Part shown: positions 9,194-19,410 of the stretch, one piece after another
Position numbering within the stretch: position 1 is the first letter of the stretch
Layout of the letters: the number at the start of each line of letters is the position of its first letter
Assembly: GCA_016714005.1 (NCBI GenBank)
Contig: JADJOA010000002.1
Coordinates: forward strand, 372,001-436,000
Origin: Bacteroidota bacterium
Lineage (GTDB): Bacteria; Bacteroidota; Bacteroidia; AKYH767-A; OLB10
Length of the DNA: 64,000 bases
Direction: 5' to 3'
The notes under the pieces: generated by a model
Databases searched by the model: none
What the model saw: the letters and a program-made list of their open reading frames with translations, nothing else
Told to the model about the DNA's origin: nothing
Program-made: the position numbers and the translations under genes

Positions 9194-9799
9194 ATGGCAT
9201 TTACACTTCCCAATTTACCTTATGCAGTTAGCGCTCTTGAACCGCATATTGATGCTAAAACAATGGAAATACACCATGGCAAGCACCACCAGGCTTACGT
9301 AACAAACCTTAATAATGCCATTGCAGGAACCGATGCCGAAAAATTAAACATTGAAGACATTTGCAAGAACATTTCTAAATATCCTGCCGCTGTAAGAAAC
9401 AATGGAGGCGGACACTATAATCACAGTTTGTTTTGGGAAATTTTAGGACCAAATAAAGGCGGTGATCCTACAGGAGAACTTGCAGATGCAATTAATTCAG
9501 CATTTGGAAATTTTACTGAGTTTAAAACTAAGTTTGCTGCCGCAGGCACTACACGCTTTGGCTCGGGATGGGCATGGCTGATAAAAAATGCCTCGGGAAA
9601 GCTTGAAATTTGTTCTACCCCAAACCAGGATAATCCTTTAATGGAAATTGCAGAAGTTAAGGGTACTCCAATTTTAGGATTAGATGTGTGGGAGCATGCG
9701 TACTACCTCAATTATCAAAACCGCAGACCTGATTACATAACTGCCTTTTGGAATGTGGTTAACTGGGATGAGGTAGCAAGGCGTTATAAAATATATTAA
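9194..9799 (+). CDS. sod: Superoxide dismutase, Fe/Mn family
   Basis: A 201-residue cytoplasmic enzyme converting superoxide to hydrogen peroxide and oxygen. The N-terminal helical hairpin carries the first metal ligand in MEIHHGKHHQAY (His27). The second is in GGHYNHSLFWEIL (~residue 80). The last two, Asp and His, are in LGLDVWEHAYYLNY (~residues 163-170). Length and motif spacing are normal for the family. Whether iron or manganese is used cannot be decided from these motifs. It has its own TAnnTTTG promoter and converges with lspA. Confidence 0.96.
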   Translation: MAFTLPNLPYAVSALEPHIDAKTMEIHHGKHHQAYVTNLNNAIAGTDAEKLNIEDICKNISKYPAAVRNNGGGHYNHSLFWEILGPNKGGDPTGELADAINSAFGNFTEFKTKFAAAGTTRFGSGWAWLIKNASGKLEICSTPNQDNPLMEIAEVKGTPILGLDVWEHAYYLNYQNRRPDYITAFWNVVNWDEVARRYKIY

Positions 9800-9824
9800 T
9801 AGCTTCTTTTGACAAAAAAATACT

Positions 9825-10479
9825 TCAGCCGGGTTGGTTCGAGTTCGCACTATCTTCTTCAGGAGTTACTGTAGGTTCTTCCTTTTTCTCCTCCTTAAAA
9901 ATTGATTTATTAAAAAGTATAATAATTGCCACGCCTGTTGAAATTGAAAAATCGGCAACGTTAAATACCGGGCTGAAGAAAATGAATTCTTTTCCTCCCC
10001 AAATCGGAAACCAATCAGGGTAGTGTGTTTCTATAATCGGGAAATAAAACATGTCCACCACTTTGCCATGTAAAAAAGTTGCATAACCGCCATCGGCAGA
10101 TAAAAAACTTGCAACCTGGTATTCGCTTGATGAGAAAAGCATTCCGTAAAAAGGCGCTGTCAATAATATTGCCCAATGCACCGGCAGTAATAAAGCTCAT
10201 GGCTGTAGTAAATGCAGTATGTGCTTTTGTTTTTACGAGATGATGCAGATACCAGAAAATACCAGCAACAACGATAATTCTAAACGAGCTTAAAAACAGT
10301 TTACCAAACTCGCCTTTAAACTCCATGCCAAAGGCCATTCCATTGTTTTCGGTAAAATGAATAATAAACCACTCGGTAATTTTAAATTCCTCACCAATGT
10401 ACATATTGGTTTTTATCCAGAATTTTAAAATCTGATCGAGAAGAAGAACAACTACTATGATGATTAAAGGGCGTTTCAA
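9825..10479 (-). CDS. lspA: Lipoprotein signal peptidase II, broken by one indel
   Basis: Membrane aspartyl protease that removes lipoprotein signal peptides. The frame starting at 10479 (TTG) gives TM1, the conserved segment TENNGMAFGM, two further TM segments and GALGNIIDS. The frame then changes, and SAFYGMLFSS, the second catalytic region VFNVADFSI and a charged tail follow. The break is an extra base in the A5 run at 10148-10152. Both catalytic aspartates (GNIID and NVADF) are present once repaired. A C-terminal extension rich in Glu and Pro (EEKKEEPTVTPEED) is longer than in E. coli. It belongs to the ileS-dksA-lspA neighbourhood but lies after a terminator. Confidence 0.9.
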
Positions 10480-10490
10480 TGGAAAATATT

Positions 10491-10518
10491 ATTGTGAATG
10501 GTCAATTGTGAATTGGGG
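10491..10518. repeat. Short word repeat upstream of lspA
   Basis: ATTGTGAAT occurs twice, separated by GGTCA, just before the lspA start codon. The words ATTGTGAA and ATGGTCAA resemble those at 951-982, also immediately upstream of a minus-strand gene. Confidence 0.45.
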
Positions 10519-10546
10519 TTACAGATAGATTAAGGATAGAATTAAA

Positions 10547-10579
10547 AAAACCTTTGATTGAAAATTAACCAAAGGTTTT
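10547..10579 (-). terminator. Rho-independent terminator downstream of the dksA-like gene
   Basis: Arms AAAACCTTTG (10547-10556) and CAAAGGTTTT (10570-10579). Read on the minus strand, the hairpin is followed by a T run, matching termination of the ileS-dksA transcript before lspA. Confidence 0.8.
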
Positions 10580-10641
10580 GCTTTTTATTTAACGGTAAAT
10601 CAATTACTCAATCCCCTAATTCCTTAATCAAGTTAATTACC

Positions 10642-11640
10642 TTAATCTCTGTACTGTTGCATTTTTGCTTCAATACTTTGTGTGGTATGTGGCACAGCAC
10701 GTAAGCGTTCGGCAGGAATTAGCTTTCCGGTAACGCGACAAATGCCATATGTTTTATTTTCTATACGTACTAAAGCATTCTCAAGCTGTTCAATAAACTT
10801 ACGCTGACGCGCTGCTAATTGTCCTGCTTCTTCTTTGGCTTGTGTATCGCTGCCATCTTCCATCATTTTAAATGATGAAGCAGTATCATCTGTTCCATGC
10901 TCATTGGGGTTAAACAATATAGCCTGAAGATTTGCTAATTCCTTTTTTGCCTCATCAATTTTTTTGATGATGATAGTACGGAATTCCGCCAATTCTTTAT
11001 CTGAATATCTTGTTTTGTTTGGATCTGTACTCACTTTCTTTGTTGGTATAATTGCTACTGGTTTTGCTAAATTTCTGATTGGAGGAACATAAGCAGCAAT
11101 AGCTGCCATGTCAACCTCGCGGTTTAAAATACTTACAGGGCGTGATGAACCTTCGGGCTTCGGTTTTGGCTGACGTCCTCGCCTTCTCTTTGGTTCGGGC
11201 TGCATGGGGTCATCCTCATCAATAACCGGCTTATTTGCATTGGCTTTTGTAATGCCTGTTTGATGGCTTCTTTTTCGGAAGATTCTTTTGAGGCTTTTGC
11301 AATTTTTTCTGCCTTAATGGGTTTTTCTGCTTTAGCGGGCTTACCAAACTTAGCCTCCTTAACATGCTTTACTGCTTTTGCTGGCTTTACAACTTTAGCA
11401 GGTTTAGTGGCCTTAACAGCAGGCTTTTTACAGGCTTAGCCTTTGCGACAACTTTTTAGCAGGTTTAGCTGCTTTCTTGGAAGCAGGCTTAACTATTTTT
11501 TTAGCAGGTTTGGCTTTGGGGGCAACTTTTTTAACTACTTTTTTTACTGGCTTTGCTGCTTTCTTTGGAGCCGGTTTTTTGGCTTTGGCAGCGGGCTTGG
11601 CTTTTGCCTTCGCAGGCTTATTTTTTGATTTTGTAGCCAT
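10642..11640 (-). CDS. DksA/TraR family protein with a histone H1-like Lys/Ala/Pro tail, broken by indels
   Basis: The intact C-terminal part (~10642-11205) is a DksA/TraR domain: a coiled coil (YSDKELAEFRTIIIKKIDEAKK), then YGICRVTGKLIPAERL and VPHTTQSIEAK. Only one cysteine of the four-cysteine zinc site remains, as in other Bacteroidota members. The N-terminal part (from ATG 11638-11640) is a repetitive PAKK/KPAKA tail resembling histone H1. The frames join after one-base repairs in the runs at 11453-11457 and 11425-11429 and near 11251-11258, which gives one protein of ~330 residues with linker KANANKPVIDEDDPMQPEPK. The domain is expected to bind RNA polymerase; the tail probably binds nucleic acid. 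It follows ileS by 4 bp. Confidence 0.8.
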
Positions 11641-11644
11641 CTTC

Positions 11645-14600
11645 TTAAATCCTTTCTATTTGAATAAGTGTTTTAATATCATCATCCACCTCAATCTCCA
11701 CGGCAGCAGGGGTTTCTAATGTGTCTACCATCTCCAATGACCCTGCTAAAATTTCCGCGCAAATATATTCTTTATTTGATACGACAGAAGGGGTAATTAT
11801 ATCCTGTTTTTTGAGCTTTACATGAATACGGTCTGTAACCTCAAAACCCTTGTCTTTTCGCAGGTTTTGCACACGGTTTACCAGTTCGCGGGCTATGCCT
11901 TCCTGTTTGAGGGCTTCATTGATGGTAATATCAAGGGCCACGGTGTATTTGCCATCGGTATTAACAGTCCAGCCAGGTATATCTTCAGTGGTAATTTCTA
12001 CATCATCTAAAGTAATTTCTATAGGTGATGATGATGTAGGCAGGAGAATCTTTCCGCTGCTTAGCAATGAGTTGATATCGATTTGTGATAACTGCCCTAT
12101 TTTTTCAGCTACCTCTTTCATCATCCCTCCTACTTTTTTCCCTAACGATTTAAAATTGGCTTTTATTTTTTTGCTTGCAATGCCTGCCGTATCGTGTATA
12201 TATTCTATCTCCTTAACGTTTGTTTCTGAAAGGATAAGCTGTTTAACCGCTTCAATATGCTCTTTGGTGTAAGCATCGTCAACAGGAATTAAAATTTTAT
12301 TGAGCGGCTGCCTTACCCTGATGTTTACTTTTTTGCGAAGTGCAAGCACCATGCTTGAATACTTCTGTGCAAGTTCCATACGCTCCTCCAAATCTGCATC
12401 AATAACATTCTCTTCTGCTTTGGTTATGAGCGAAAGATGTACCGATGGATATTTTAATGGTGTGCTTTTTTTTACCGCTGCTTCTCTAATACAATCGCTC
12501 AAATTGCGGTACAACCAATCGGAGAAAAACGGTGACACAGGACTCATTAACTGACAAGTAACCATCAGGCACTCATATAAAGTTTCGTAAGCAGCTTTTT
12601 TATCCTGGTTCATTTCACTGCGCCAAAAACGCCTGCGAGATAAACGTACATACCAGTTGCTTAAATGTTCGTCAACAAAATCTTCAATGGCGCGTGCAGC
12701 TTTGGTAGGTTCGTATTCATCATAAGCACTACAAACATCCTTAACCAAAGAATGAAGTTTAGAAATTATCCATCTGTCTAATTCCTGTCTATCTTTTACC
12801 GGAACTATATTCTGTTCGTCAATAGCAAAACCATCAATGTTGGCATAAAGTGCAAAAAACGAATAGGTATTATAAAGTGTTCCGAAGAGTTTACGTTGAA
12901 CCTCTCCTATTCCATCAATGTTAAACTTAAGATTATCCCACGGCTGCGCATTGCTTATCATGTACCAGCGCGTAGCATCTATTCCATATTTCTCTATAGT
13001 AGTAAAAGGATCAACGGCATTGCCAAGACGCTTGCTCATTTTGTTGCCATTCTTATCGAGCACCAACCCATTACTCACTACATTTTTAAATGCAACACTA
13101 TCAAACAACATTACAGCAATGGCATGCAATGTAAAAAACCAGCCGCGCGTTTGGTCAACACCTTCGGCAATAAAATCTGCCGGATACTCAGCAGGAGGCT
13201 GAGGGCTGCCGAGCCAGTGATTCTGGGCATAGGGCATTGCACCGCTATCAAACCATACATCAATTAAATCTGTTTCGCGCCACATTTTTTTTCCTGATGC
13301 AGAAACAAGAATAATATTGTCCACATAAGGGCGGTGCAAATCAAAATCGGGTTTGGTGGCATCTACATGTTCTAAATGTTTGGCATCCATAAAACCTACT
13401 GCAACTGCTTTTTCAATTTCAGTTTTCAGTTCTGCAATAGTGCCAATACATTTTTCTTCCTTCTTATCTTCTGTTCTCCAAATTGGCAACGGAATACCCC
13501 AATAGCGTGAGCGTGATAAATTCCAGTCAACCAAATTTTCTAACCAATTGCCAAAGCGTCCTGTTCCTGTTGATTCTGGTTTCCAGTTAATGGTTTTGTT
13601 TAACTCAACCATTCGTTCTTTGCAGGCTGTGGTTTTTATAAACCAGCTATCGAGCGGATAGTACAATACAGGCTTATCAGTTCTCCAGCAATGAGGGTAA
13701 CTGTGTTCGTATTTTTCTACTTTAAATGCTTTGTTCTCTTGTTTTAACTTGATGGCTATACGTTCGTCAACAGACAAATATTTTTCACCACCTTGTTTTT
13801 TTCTTTCCACTTCCTTTTCCTCATCAGTTAAATATTCTGTCTTCACATATTCTCCTGCAAAATCTGTAACTTGTTTTACAAACTTGCCGCGCTTGTCAAC
13901 CAAGGGCATGTCGTTGCCATCTTCGTCTTTAACCAAGATAGATTTAATGCCGTTTTCGTTACACACTCTGAAATCATCAGCACCAAAAACCGAGGCAGTG
14001 TGAACAATACCTGTTCCATCTTCAGTAGTAACAAAATCACCGGTAAGAACTGCAAATGCTTTTCCGCCAATTGGCGGATGCACATAAGGCATGAGTTGCT
14101 CATACTTTATTCCAACTAAATTTTTTCCCTTTACTCTGCTACAACTTTAAATGGTATTGCTTTATCACCTTCTTTGTAATCCTCCAATTTCAGCTCTGCA
14201 TTTTTCTCAGGAAAATATTTTCCCAATAAATCTTTTGCGAGAATTACCCTTATAGGTTTAAATGTGTATGGATTAAAAGTTTGAACCGCTACATAATTTA
14301 TTTTTTCGCCAACTGCCAATGCACAGTTTGAAGGCAATGTCCAAGGCGTGGTAGTCCAAGCGAGGAAGTAAGCCCCATCTAAATCCTCCTCAGTGGGAAG
14401 GACTTGCCCCTCTGCTATCTTGAATTGTGCAATAACACTCGTATCTTTTACATTACGATAAGTGCCAGGCTGGTTTAGTTCGTGCGAACTTAAGCCGGTA
14501 CCTGCTGCCGGAGAATATGGTTGAATAGTATAGCCTTTGTACAACAGTTTTTTTTCATGCAGCATTTTCAACAAATACCAGCAGGTTTCTATATAACTGT

Positions 14601-15064
14601 TTTCAAAAGTGATGTACGGGTTTTCCAAATCAACCCAATAACCCATCTTGCGTGTGAGGTCATCCCACACGTTTTTGTATTTCATTACCTCTTTACGGCA
14701 GGCTTTGTTGTAATCTTCTATAGAAATTTTTTGCCTATGTCATCCTTTGTTATTCCTAAAGTTTTTTCTACCGAAAGCTCGATAGGCAAGCCATGGGTAT
14801 CCCAACCGCCTTTGCGTTTTACCTGGTAACCCTGTAATGTTTTGTAGCGGCAAAAAATATCTTTTATGGTGCGTGCCATTACATGGTGTATGCCGGGCAA
14901 TCCGTTGGCAGATGGCGGTCCTTCGTAAAATGTAAATGCAGGATTGCCTTCGCGCACAGCAATGCTCTGCTCAAAAGTTTTTCTGCATCCCACTTAGCTA
15001 AAATTTCTTTGTCGATGCTGGGAAGGTTGAGTTGTTTAAACTCGGGGTATTTTTTGGCACTCAT
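11645..15064 (-). CDS. ileS: Isoleucyl-tRNA synthetase, type 2, broken by three indels
   Basis: Charges tRNA-Ile. About 1,140 residues from ATG 15062-15064 in four consecutive frames. Landmarks: FYEGPPSANGLPGIHHVMA (signature at 14883-14894), editing-domain segments FLAWTTTPWTLPSN and TGDFVTTEDGTGIVHTAS, and DKNGNKMSKRLGN (KMSKR at 13028-13042). A long anticodon-binding and C-terminal part resembles eukaryotic-type (IleRS2) enzymes. The first class I signature reads G-I-H-H and not HxGH. Breaks: T5 run at 14979-14983, T6 run at 14727-14732, and near 14135; each is fixed by one base. The gene is essential and single here, so the breaks are probably errors. The dksA-like gene follows 4 bp downstream. 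Confidence 0.93.
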
Positions 15065-15228
15065 TATTTTTATAAAATATCAAAAAGGAGTGCGAATATA
15101 GTTAAAGCCACCCATGAAATGAAGGGTCTTGGGAATCCGCAATTTTGTATGAAAAACACTTGTGGTTAAACAAATTACCCGGCATTGCCATTAACATTTT
15201 AATTTTATGAAAATTTTTAAATCCTGTT

Positions 15229-16073
15229 TTGAAAAAAATCATTCCCGTTCACGATATTCCTGAAACAGAAAAGAAGGAAATTAAAATAATTGAGCTTGGC
15301 AGTAAAACCATAGATGCAACTGGTCCGCACAGGCATAATTATTTTGAATGTTTTTTTTTATAAAGGGTGGTGGGGTTCATATTATTGATTTTACCGAATT
15401 TGTAATACACGATAGCTCCATTCACATTGTTACACCCGGGCAGGTGCATGAGGTTAAACGTGCAAAAGGTTCTTATGGCTTTGTTTTTCTCTTCGAGTTG
15501 ATTTCGTTTAATAACGTTCAAAACATTGAGAACTTTTTATTTGACCACACTTGCTTTGATGTTAAAGAACTTTCACCGGCTTATGTTTTTGATACATCTT
15601 TTGCAAGCGAATTGGAGCATATTACTTCACAAACATGGGCTGAGTACAAGGGGACAGGTGTTTTAAAAAATCAGGTTGTTGTCAATCAGCTATCGCTTCT
15701 AATGTTGTATTGCATGCGAAAAAAAGCAACAGTAGCAATTGTTAATGGAGCAGGTAAAAACGATGTTTACATATCGTTCAGACGATTGCTAAATACACAA
15801 TTTAAATCACTCAAAAAAGTAAAAGACTACGCATCTGCTTTAAACGTTACAGAGAAACAACTCAACGAAATTATATTACAACGTACCGGGGACACAGCCT
15901 ACAATTTTATACAGAAACAAATAATTCTTGAAGCAAAGCGGCTCTTAAACATAGGTATTCCGACAAAAGAAGTTGCCTATGAATTAAATTTTATGGATCC
16001 TGCACATTTTAGCAAATTCTTTAAATCGCAAACAGGATTTTCTCCATCAGCTTTCAAAAACATACATGCTTAA
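15229..16073 (+). CDS. AraC family transcriptional regulator, one indel near the N-terminus
   Basis: The C-terminal ~100 residues form a two-helix-turn-helix AraC domain: KKVKDYASALNVTEKQLNEIILQ, then ATKEVAYEL-like IPTKEVAYELNFMDPAHFSKF and FKSQTGFSPSAFK. The N-terminal half is a cupin-like sensor domain (PHRHNYFE, then IKGGGVHIIDF, SIHIVTPGQVHEV). The two parts of the cupin are in different frames, joined by adding one T to the T9 run at 15351-15359. The start is uncertain: TTG 15229 is in frame; an ATG at 15207 would need another indel. It diverges from ileS. Target genes are unknown; the downstream T9SS gene has its own promoter. Confidence 0.82.
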
Positions 16074-16110
16074 GTCATAATTATACATTGATGAAATTGT
16101 TTTAGTGCTT

Positions 16111-16118
16111 TAGTTTTG
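16111..16118 (+). promoter_or_regulatory. Bacteroidota promoter, -7 box TAGTTTTG
   Basis: Exact TAnnTTTG match 23 bp upstream of the ATG at 16142. A TTG at 16088-16090 lies 20 bp upstream of the box, matching the usual -33 element spacing. Confidence 0.65.
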
Positions 16119-16141
16119 CTATAAATAAAAATCTTAGAAAA

Positions 16142-17407
16142 ATGAAAACACTAAAACTAGTAGTAACTTTTGTCACATTGTTAATTCCATTTTTAACAAC
16201 AGCGCAAACAACATGGTATCAGATTACCAGCGGAACGCAAAAAAAATTAAATACTATTAACTTTCCTTCTGCCTCTGTGGGATACATTGGTGGCAACGAT
16301 AGCTTGTTACTGAAAACAACCAATGGAGGATTTAGCTGGACACCATTAAATTATTCAGGCGTAACATTTTTTCCAGGAGGCGAGCATATTTTAAATCTTC
16401 AGTTCTTAACTGATGATGTTGGCTACATGACTGTTGGCCCGTATTCAGGCACCTATAAAACTATTGATGGCGGTAATAACTGGATTCAACTGCCAATGCC
16501 GCTTAATCAATGTTATAATCAGGGATTGTATTTTTTTAATCAGAATGATGGTTTTATTGGAGGTTCGGGATGTTTTCAAGGAGAGATTATAGGTAGAATA
16601 AACGGAGGTGCATGGGCATCAACTACATTAAATGCTGCAACTCTTTTGCCGGCAAACCTTATTGTTGATTTTGATTTTTATAATTCTTCACTTGGTCTTG
16701 CAGCTAGCCGAAGCGGTTATATTTTTAGAACAACAGATGGTGGTGTTAACTGGGATTCTATACCAACATCAACAGAATATAATCCTTTAACCTCTGTTGT
16801 TATGATTAACGATACATTGGCGTATGCAGGTTATGAATCGCCCTTAGCCACAGGATTTGGCTTATATATTTCTACAGATGGAGGGTTAACATGGAATTTT
16901 GATATTAATTCAGCCACTTTTTTCTATCCTGATTTTATGTGCCTGCATCATGCAGCAAGCGGACAACTTTATACCGGTGGTATTTCTCTGAATTCCACTA
17001 CAGGAGTCATTTTTGAAAGCCCAGCGGATATTACAACATGGTCATACACTCCTGTTGACCAAAAAATTAATGATATATCATCTCACAACGATTCAACAAT
17101 TTTTGGAGTTGGTGATAGTGGTTACATTGTTGTAAATAAAATACTGACAGGATTGGAGGAATCTTCTACACAGCAAAATTTAATGCTTTTATTTCCGAAT
17201 CCTGCCAATGATGTTGTAAAGATTAGTGTTTCTGCAAACTTTAAAACAGCAAGTGCAACAATAAATTTATACAATACAATTAGCCAACGCTTGTATTCTT
17301 TGCCTTTTAAAAATACCATTAACGTTTCTGTACTGCGTAACGGAATATACCTTCTTGAAATTAATGATAATGTGCAAACAATCAGAAAAAAAATAATGAT
17401 TGAATAG
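16142..17407 (+). CDS. T9SS-secreted beta-propeller protein
   Basis: A 421-residue secreted protein with a signal peptide (~1-21, ending TTAQ). The body contains repeated BNR/photosynthesis-stability-type blades: LLKTTNGGFSWTPL, TYKTIDGGNNWIQL, IFRTTDGGVNWDSI and LYISTDGGLTWNF, the Asp-box signature of a beta-propeller. The last ~80 residues are a type A T9SS sorting domain (LFPNPANDVVKISV, then NGIYLLEI and a basic end KKIMIE). It is therefore exported through the Por system and attached to or released from the cell surface. The ligand is unknown. Ends in a strong terminator shared with the convergent gene. Confidence 0.88.
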   Translation: MKTLKLVVTFVTLLIPFLTTAQTTWYQITSGTQKKLNTINFPSASVGYIGGNDSLLLKTTNGGFSWTPLNYSGVTFFPGGEHILNLQFLTDDVGYMTVGPYSGTYKTIDGGNNWIQLPMPLNQCYNQGLYFFNQNDGFIGGSGCFQGEIIGRINGGAWASTTLNAATLLPANLIVDFDFYNSSLGLAASRSGYIFRTTDGGVNWDSIPTSTEYNPLTSVVMINDTLAYAGYESPLATGFGLYISTDGGLTWNFDINSATFFYPDFMCLHHAASGQLYTGGISLNSTTGVIFESPADITTWSYTPVDQKINDISSHNDSTIFGVGDSGYIVVNKILTGLEESSTQQNLMLLFPNPANDVVKISVSANFKTASATINLYNTISQRLYSLPFKNTINVSVLRNGIYLLEINDNVQTIRKKIMIE

Positions 17408-17461
17408 TTTGTTAACAAATTAAAATATGTTTGATAAAATTAACCTGTTATTACTAAAAAG

Positions 17462-17499
17462 ACAGCAGAGGGGTAAAATTACTCCTCTGCTGTTTTTTC
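17462..17499. terminator. Bidirectional terminator
   Basis: A 15-bp stem (one G-T pair) beginning ACAGCAGAGG and closing CCTCTGCTGT around a 2-nt A loop, followed by TTTTTT. It lies between two convergent T9SS genes and has an A run on its left side. Confidence 0.92.
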
Positions 17500-17521
17500 A
17501 GACCATTAGTTGATTGTAAAA

Positions 17522-19240
17522 TTAATGCTGAACCATTAGTTTACCTTTAAATGATTTGCCTTTGTTATCGGTAATTTCGTAAAAATACAAGCCATTTGTC
17601 AACTGTTCGGTATCTATCATATAGTGCCCGGTTTGCGTAACATCTCTATGAATACGTTTGCCCGTGGTTGAGTAAACATTTAAAAAGTACAATGTTTGAT
17701 TTTTGTTTTCAAAATATAAATGCGCTTCGTTTTGGGCTGGGCTTGGCACCACTTTTACTCCATCACTTTTGTTTTCTATATCATTTACACCAACAGGTAT
17801 TACAGCCACAAGTGTGTTAAACACACTGTTGGTAACAACAGGTGGATTAAAATCAAAATAAATTAGGGCTTCATTAGTTACTATGGTGTTTGGAGCCAAT
17901 CCTGAAACAGGGCGTATTTTGTATTTAATCCATCCATGACTTGCGGGTTCGTTTGTATTGCTGTCAACCAATAAAATATTATCGAATGTAAAAGACACTA
18001 ACCCGGTTGGAGCCAACATTGTACTCATGTTATGGCTACTGCCCAAAACTTCAAAGGTAGAACGATTAAGATCACTGTCAAGTTGGTCACGCACTACTAC
18101 TTTAAATGCTGTATCATTACCTGTATTTTGGAAACGAATTAGATACTCGAGTGTATCTGTAAACAAGGTATAATGCTGGGCATAAAAGCCCGGTGGTGAT
18201 ACTGCCTTGTCGTTTGGATCGAAAGAACAAAGTACAGTTTGTACCAAACTGTAGCTAACCGTATTCATAACATTTCCGCTGCCATCTAATGCTTGCAGGT
18301 ATGCACTGTTAACTATGGTCTGTGGTATTGTTTGAGGCATTTGTAATGTTAATGACACATAGCTGTAAGGCTGGTAAGGTTGCAAATTACTGATGTTGTA
18401 AAAAACAGTATCGCCATTTACGGAACTTGGAACAGGTGTAGAACTTACAAAACCTACCGAATCTGCCAATACAACATACGCATTGGCATTGTAGGCAGTT
18501 GGAGATGTATTTTTGAACTTTAACTGATATGGTACCTGAAAGAAACATCTTGGAAAAGATAACCCATCTAATTGAACTGAGCCGGAATAATTTGGTGCGC
18601 TTGATACTAAGCCAAAATCATTACCAGTTGTCATGGCTCCTGTAACATTTACAGTGTATGATGATGGAGTTGAGGTAGTATAATTGATGCCTGCATTAAC
18701 ATTAAAAGTGTGATTGCCGGCTGAAGATACTATATAATAATATCCTGTGTTATCTGTATAAAATGCTGTCTGTAATGTAGAAGAATATACAATTACGTTA
18801 GGCACTCCACTCTCACCTACATCTTTGACTCCATTTTGATTTAAATCATAAAACACATAGCCAGATATATAATGACTGGGCATTACTACATCAAATGAGT
18901 TGAACAAGTTATACGTAGAAGGTGTTGCTGTAACATACAAATCATAATTCCCTAAATAGGTTGTTGAAGATGGAATGTCAAATATTGTTGAAACGGTATT
19001 GTTGTTAATGTAAAGATTGGATCCAGTTTGATTGTATATTGTAGAGCCCGCTTTTTGTAAATATCCACTTGTAAAATTCCCGGCAGGAGAGCTTGTTGTA
19101 AAAAACAAATTGTTTCCTGTAATAGTGGTTTGCAAATTTTGCTGACCAAGCTGGGCAACGTTTGGAGAAATACCAAGCAACTGCGCTTCAACAGCTAAAG
19201 AAATGGATAACGTGGTAAGAAGTAGTAGTAATTTTTTCAT
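17522..19240 (-). CDS. T9SS-secreted surface protein with SdrD-like and DUF11-like beta domains
   Basis: A 572-residue secreted protein. Signal peptide (~1-20, ending VEAQ). An IPT-like N-terminal domain (~20-120) is followed by an SdrD B-like repeat (ISGYVFYDLNQNGVKDVGESGVPNV, given here only by its landmarks YVFYDLNQNGVKD and GVPNV; ~128-210). A region follows with the landmarks SFDPNDKAV and YLIRFQNTGNDTAF (~335-400), typical of conserved-repeat domains of Bacteroidota adhesins. A type A T9SS sorting domain ends the protein (VVPSPAQNEAHLYF, then LTNGLYFYEI). It is predicted to be a surface adhesin or structural protein. Intact. Confidence 0.85.
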   Translation of the reverse strand: MKKLLLLLTTLSISLAVEAQLLGISPNVAQLGQQNLQTTITGNNLFFTTSSPAGNFTSGYLQKAGSTIYNQTGSNLYINNNTVSTIFDIPSSTTYLGNYDLYVTATPSTYNLFNSFDVVMPSHYISGYVFYDLNQNGVKDVGESGVPNVIVYSSTLQTAFYTDNTGYYYIVSSAGNHTFNVNAGINYTTSTPSSYTVNVTGAMTTGNDFGLVSSAPNYSGSVQLDGLSFPRCFFQVPYQLKFKNTSPTAYNANAYVVLADSVGFVSSTPVPSSVNGDTVFYNISNLQPYQPYSYVSLTLQMPQTIPQTIVNSAYLQALDGSGNVMNTVSYSLVQTVLCSFDPNDKAVSPPGFYAQHYTLFTDTLEYLIRFQNTGNDTAFKVVVRDQLDSDLNRSTFEVLGSSHNMSTMLAPTGLVSFTFDNILLVDSNTNEPASHGWIKYKIRPVSGLAPNTIVTNEALIYFDFNPPVVTNSVFNTLVAVIPVGVNDIENKSDGVKVVPSPAQNEAHLYFENKNQTLYFLNVYSTTGKRIHRDVTQTGHYMIDTEQLTNGLYFYEITDNKGKSFKGKLMVQH

Positions 19241-19410
19241 AAGAATTGAATTTATATGGTTAATTAATTTTTAGTAAAAATAACTCTTTTGATTTTTAAT
19301 CCAAGTGTTGGTTGAAATTTTTTTTCGATAACCAAGAACTCAACCTGATAATGTGTTTTCCAAACTTAATGATTAATAATTTTACTGCTTAAATTAATTA
19401 TACTTGCATC

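Noticed and set aside
11443..11719. Phe/Gly- and Leu-rich plus-strand frames over the Lys/Ala-rich tail
   Set aside because: They are complements of repetitive Lys/Ala/Pro codons and match no family.
11645..15064. ileS as a pseudogene with a second copy elsewhere
   Set aside because: Every break is a single base in a short run and all catalytic motifs remain; sequencing error is simpler. A second copy outside the window cannot be excluded.
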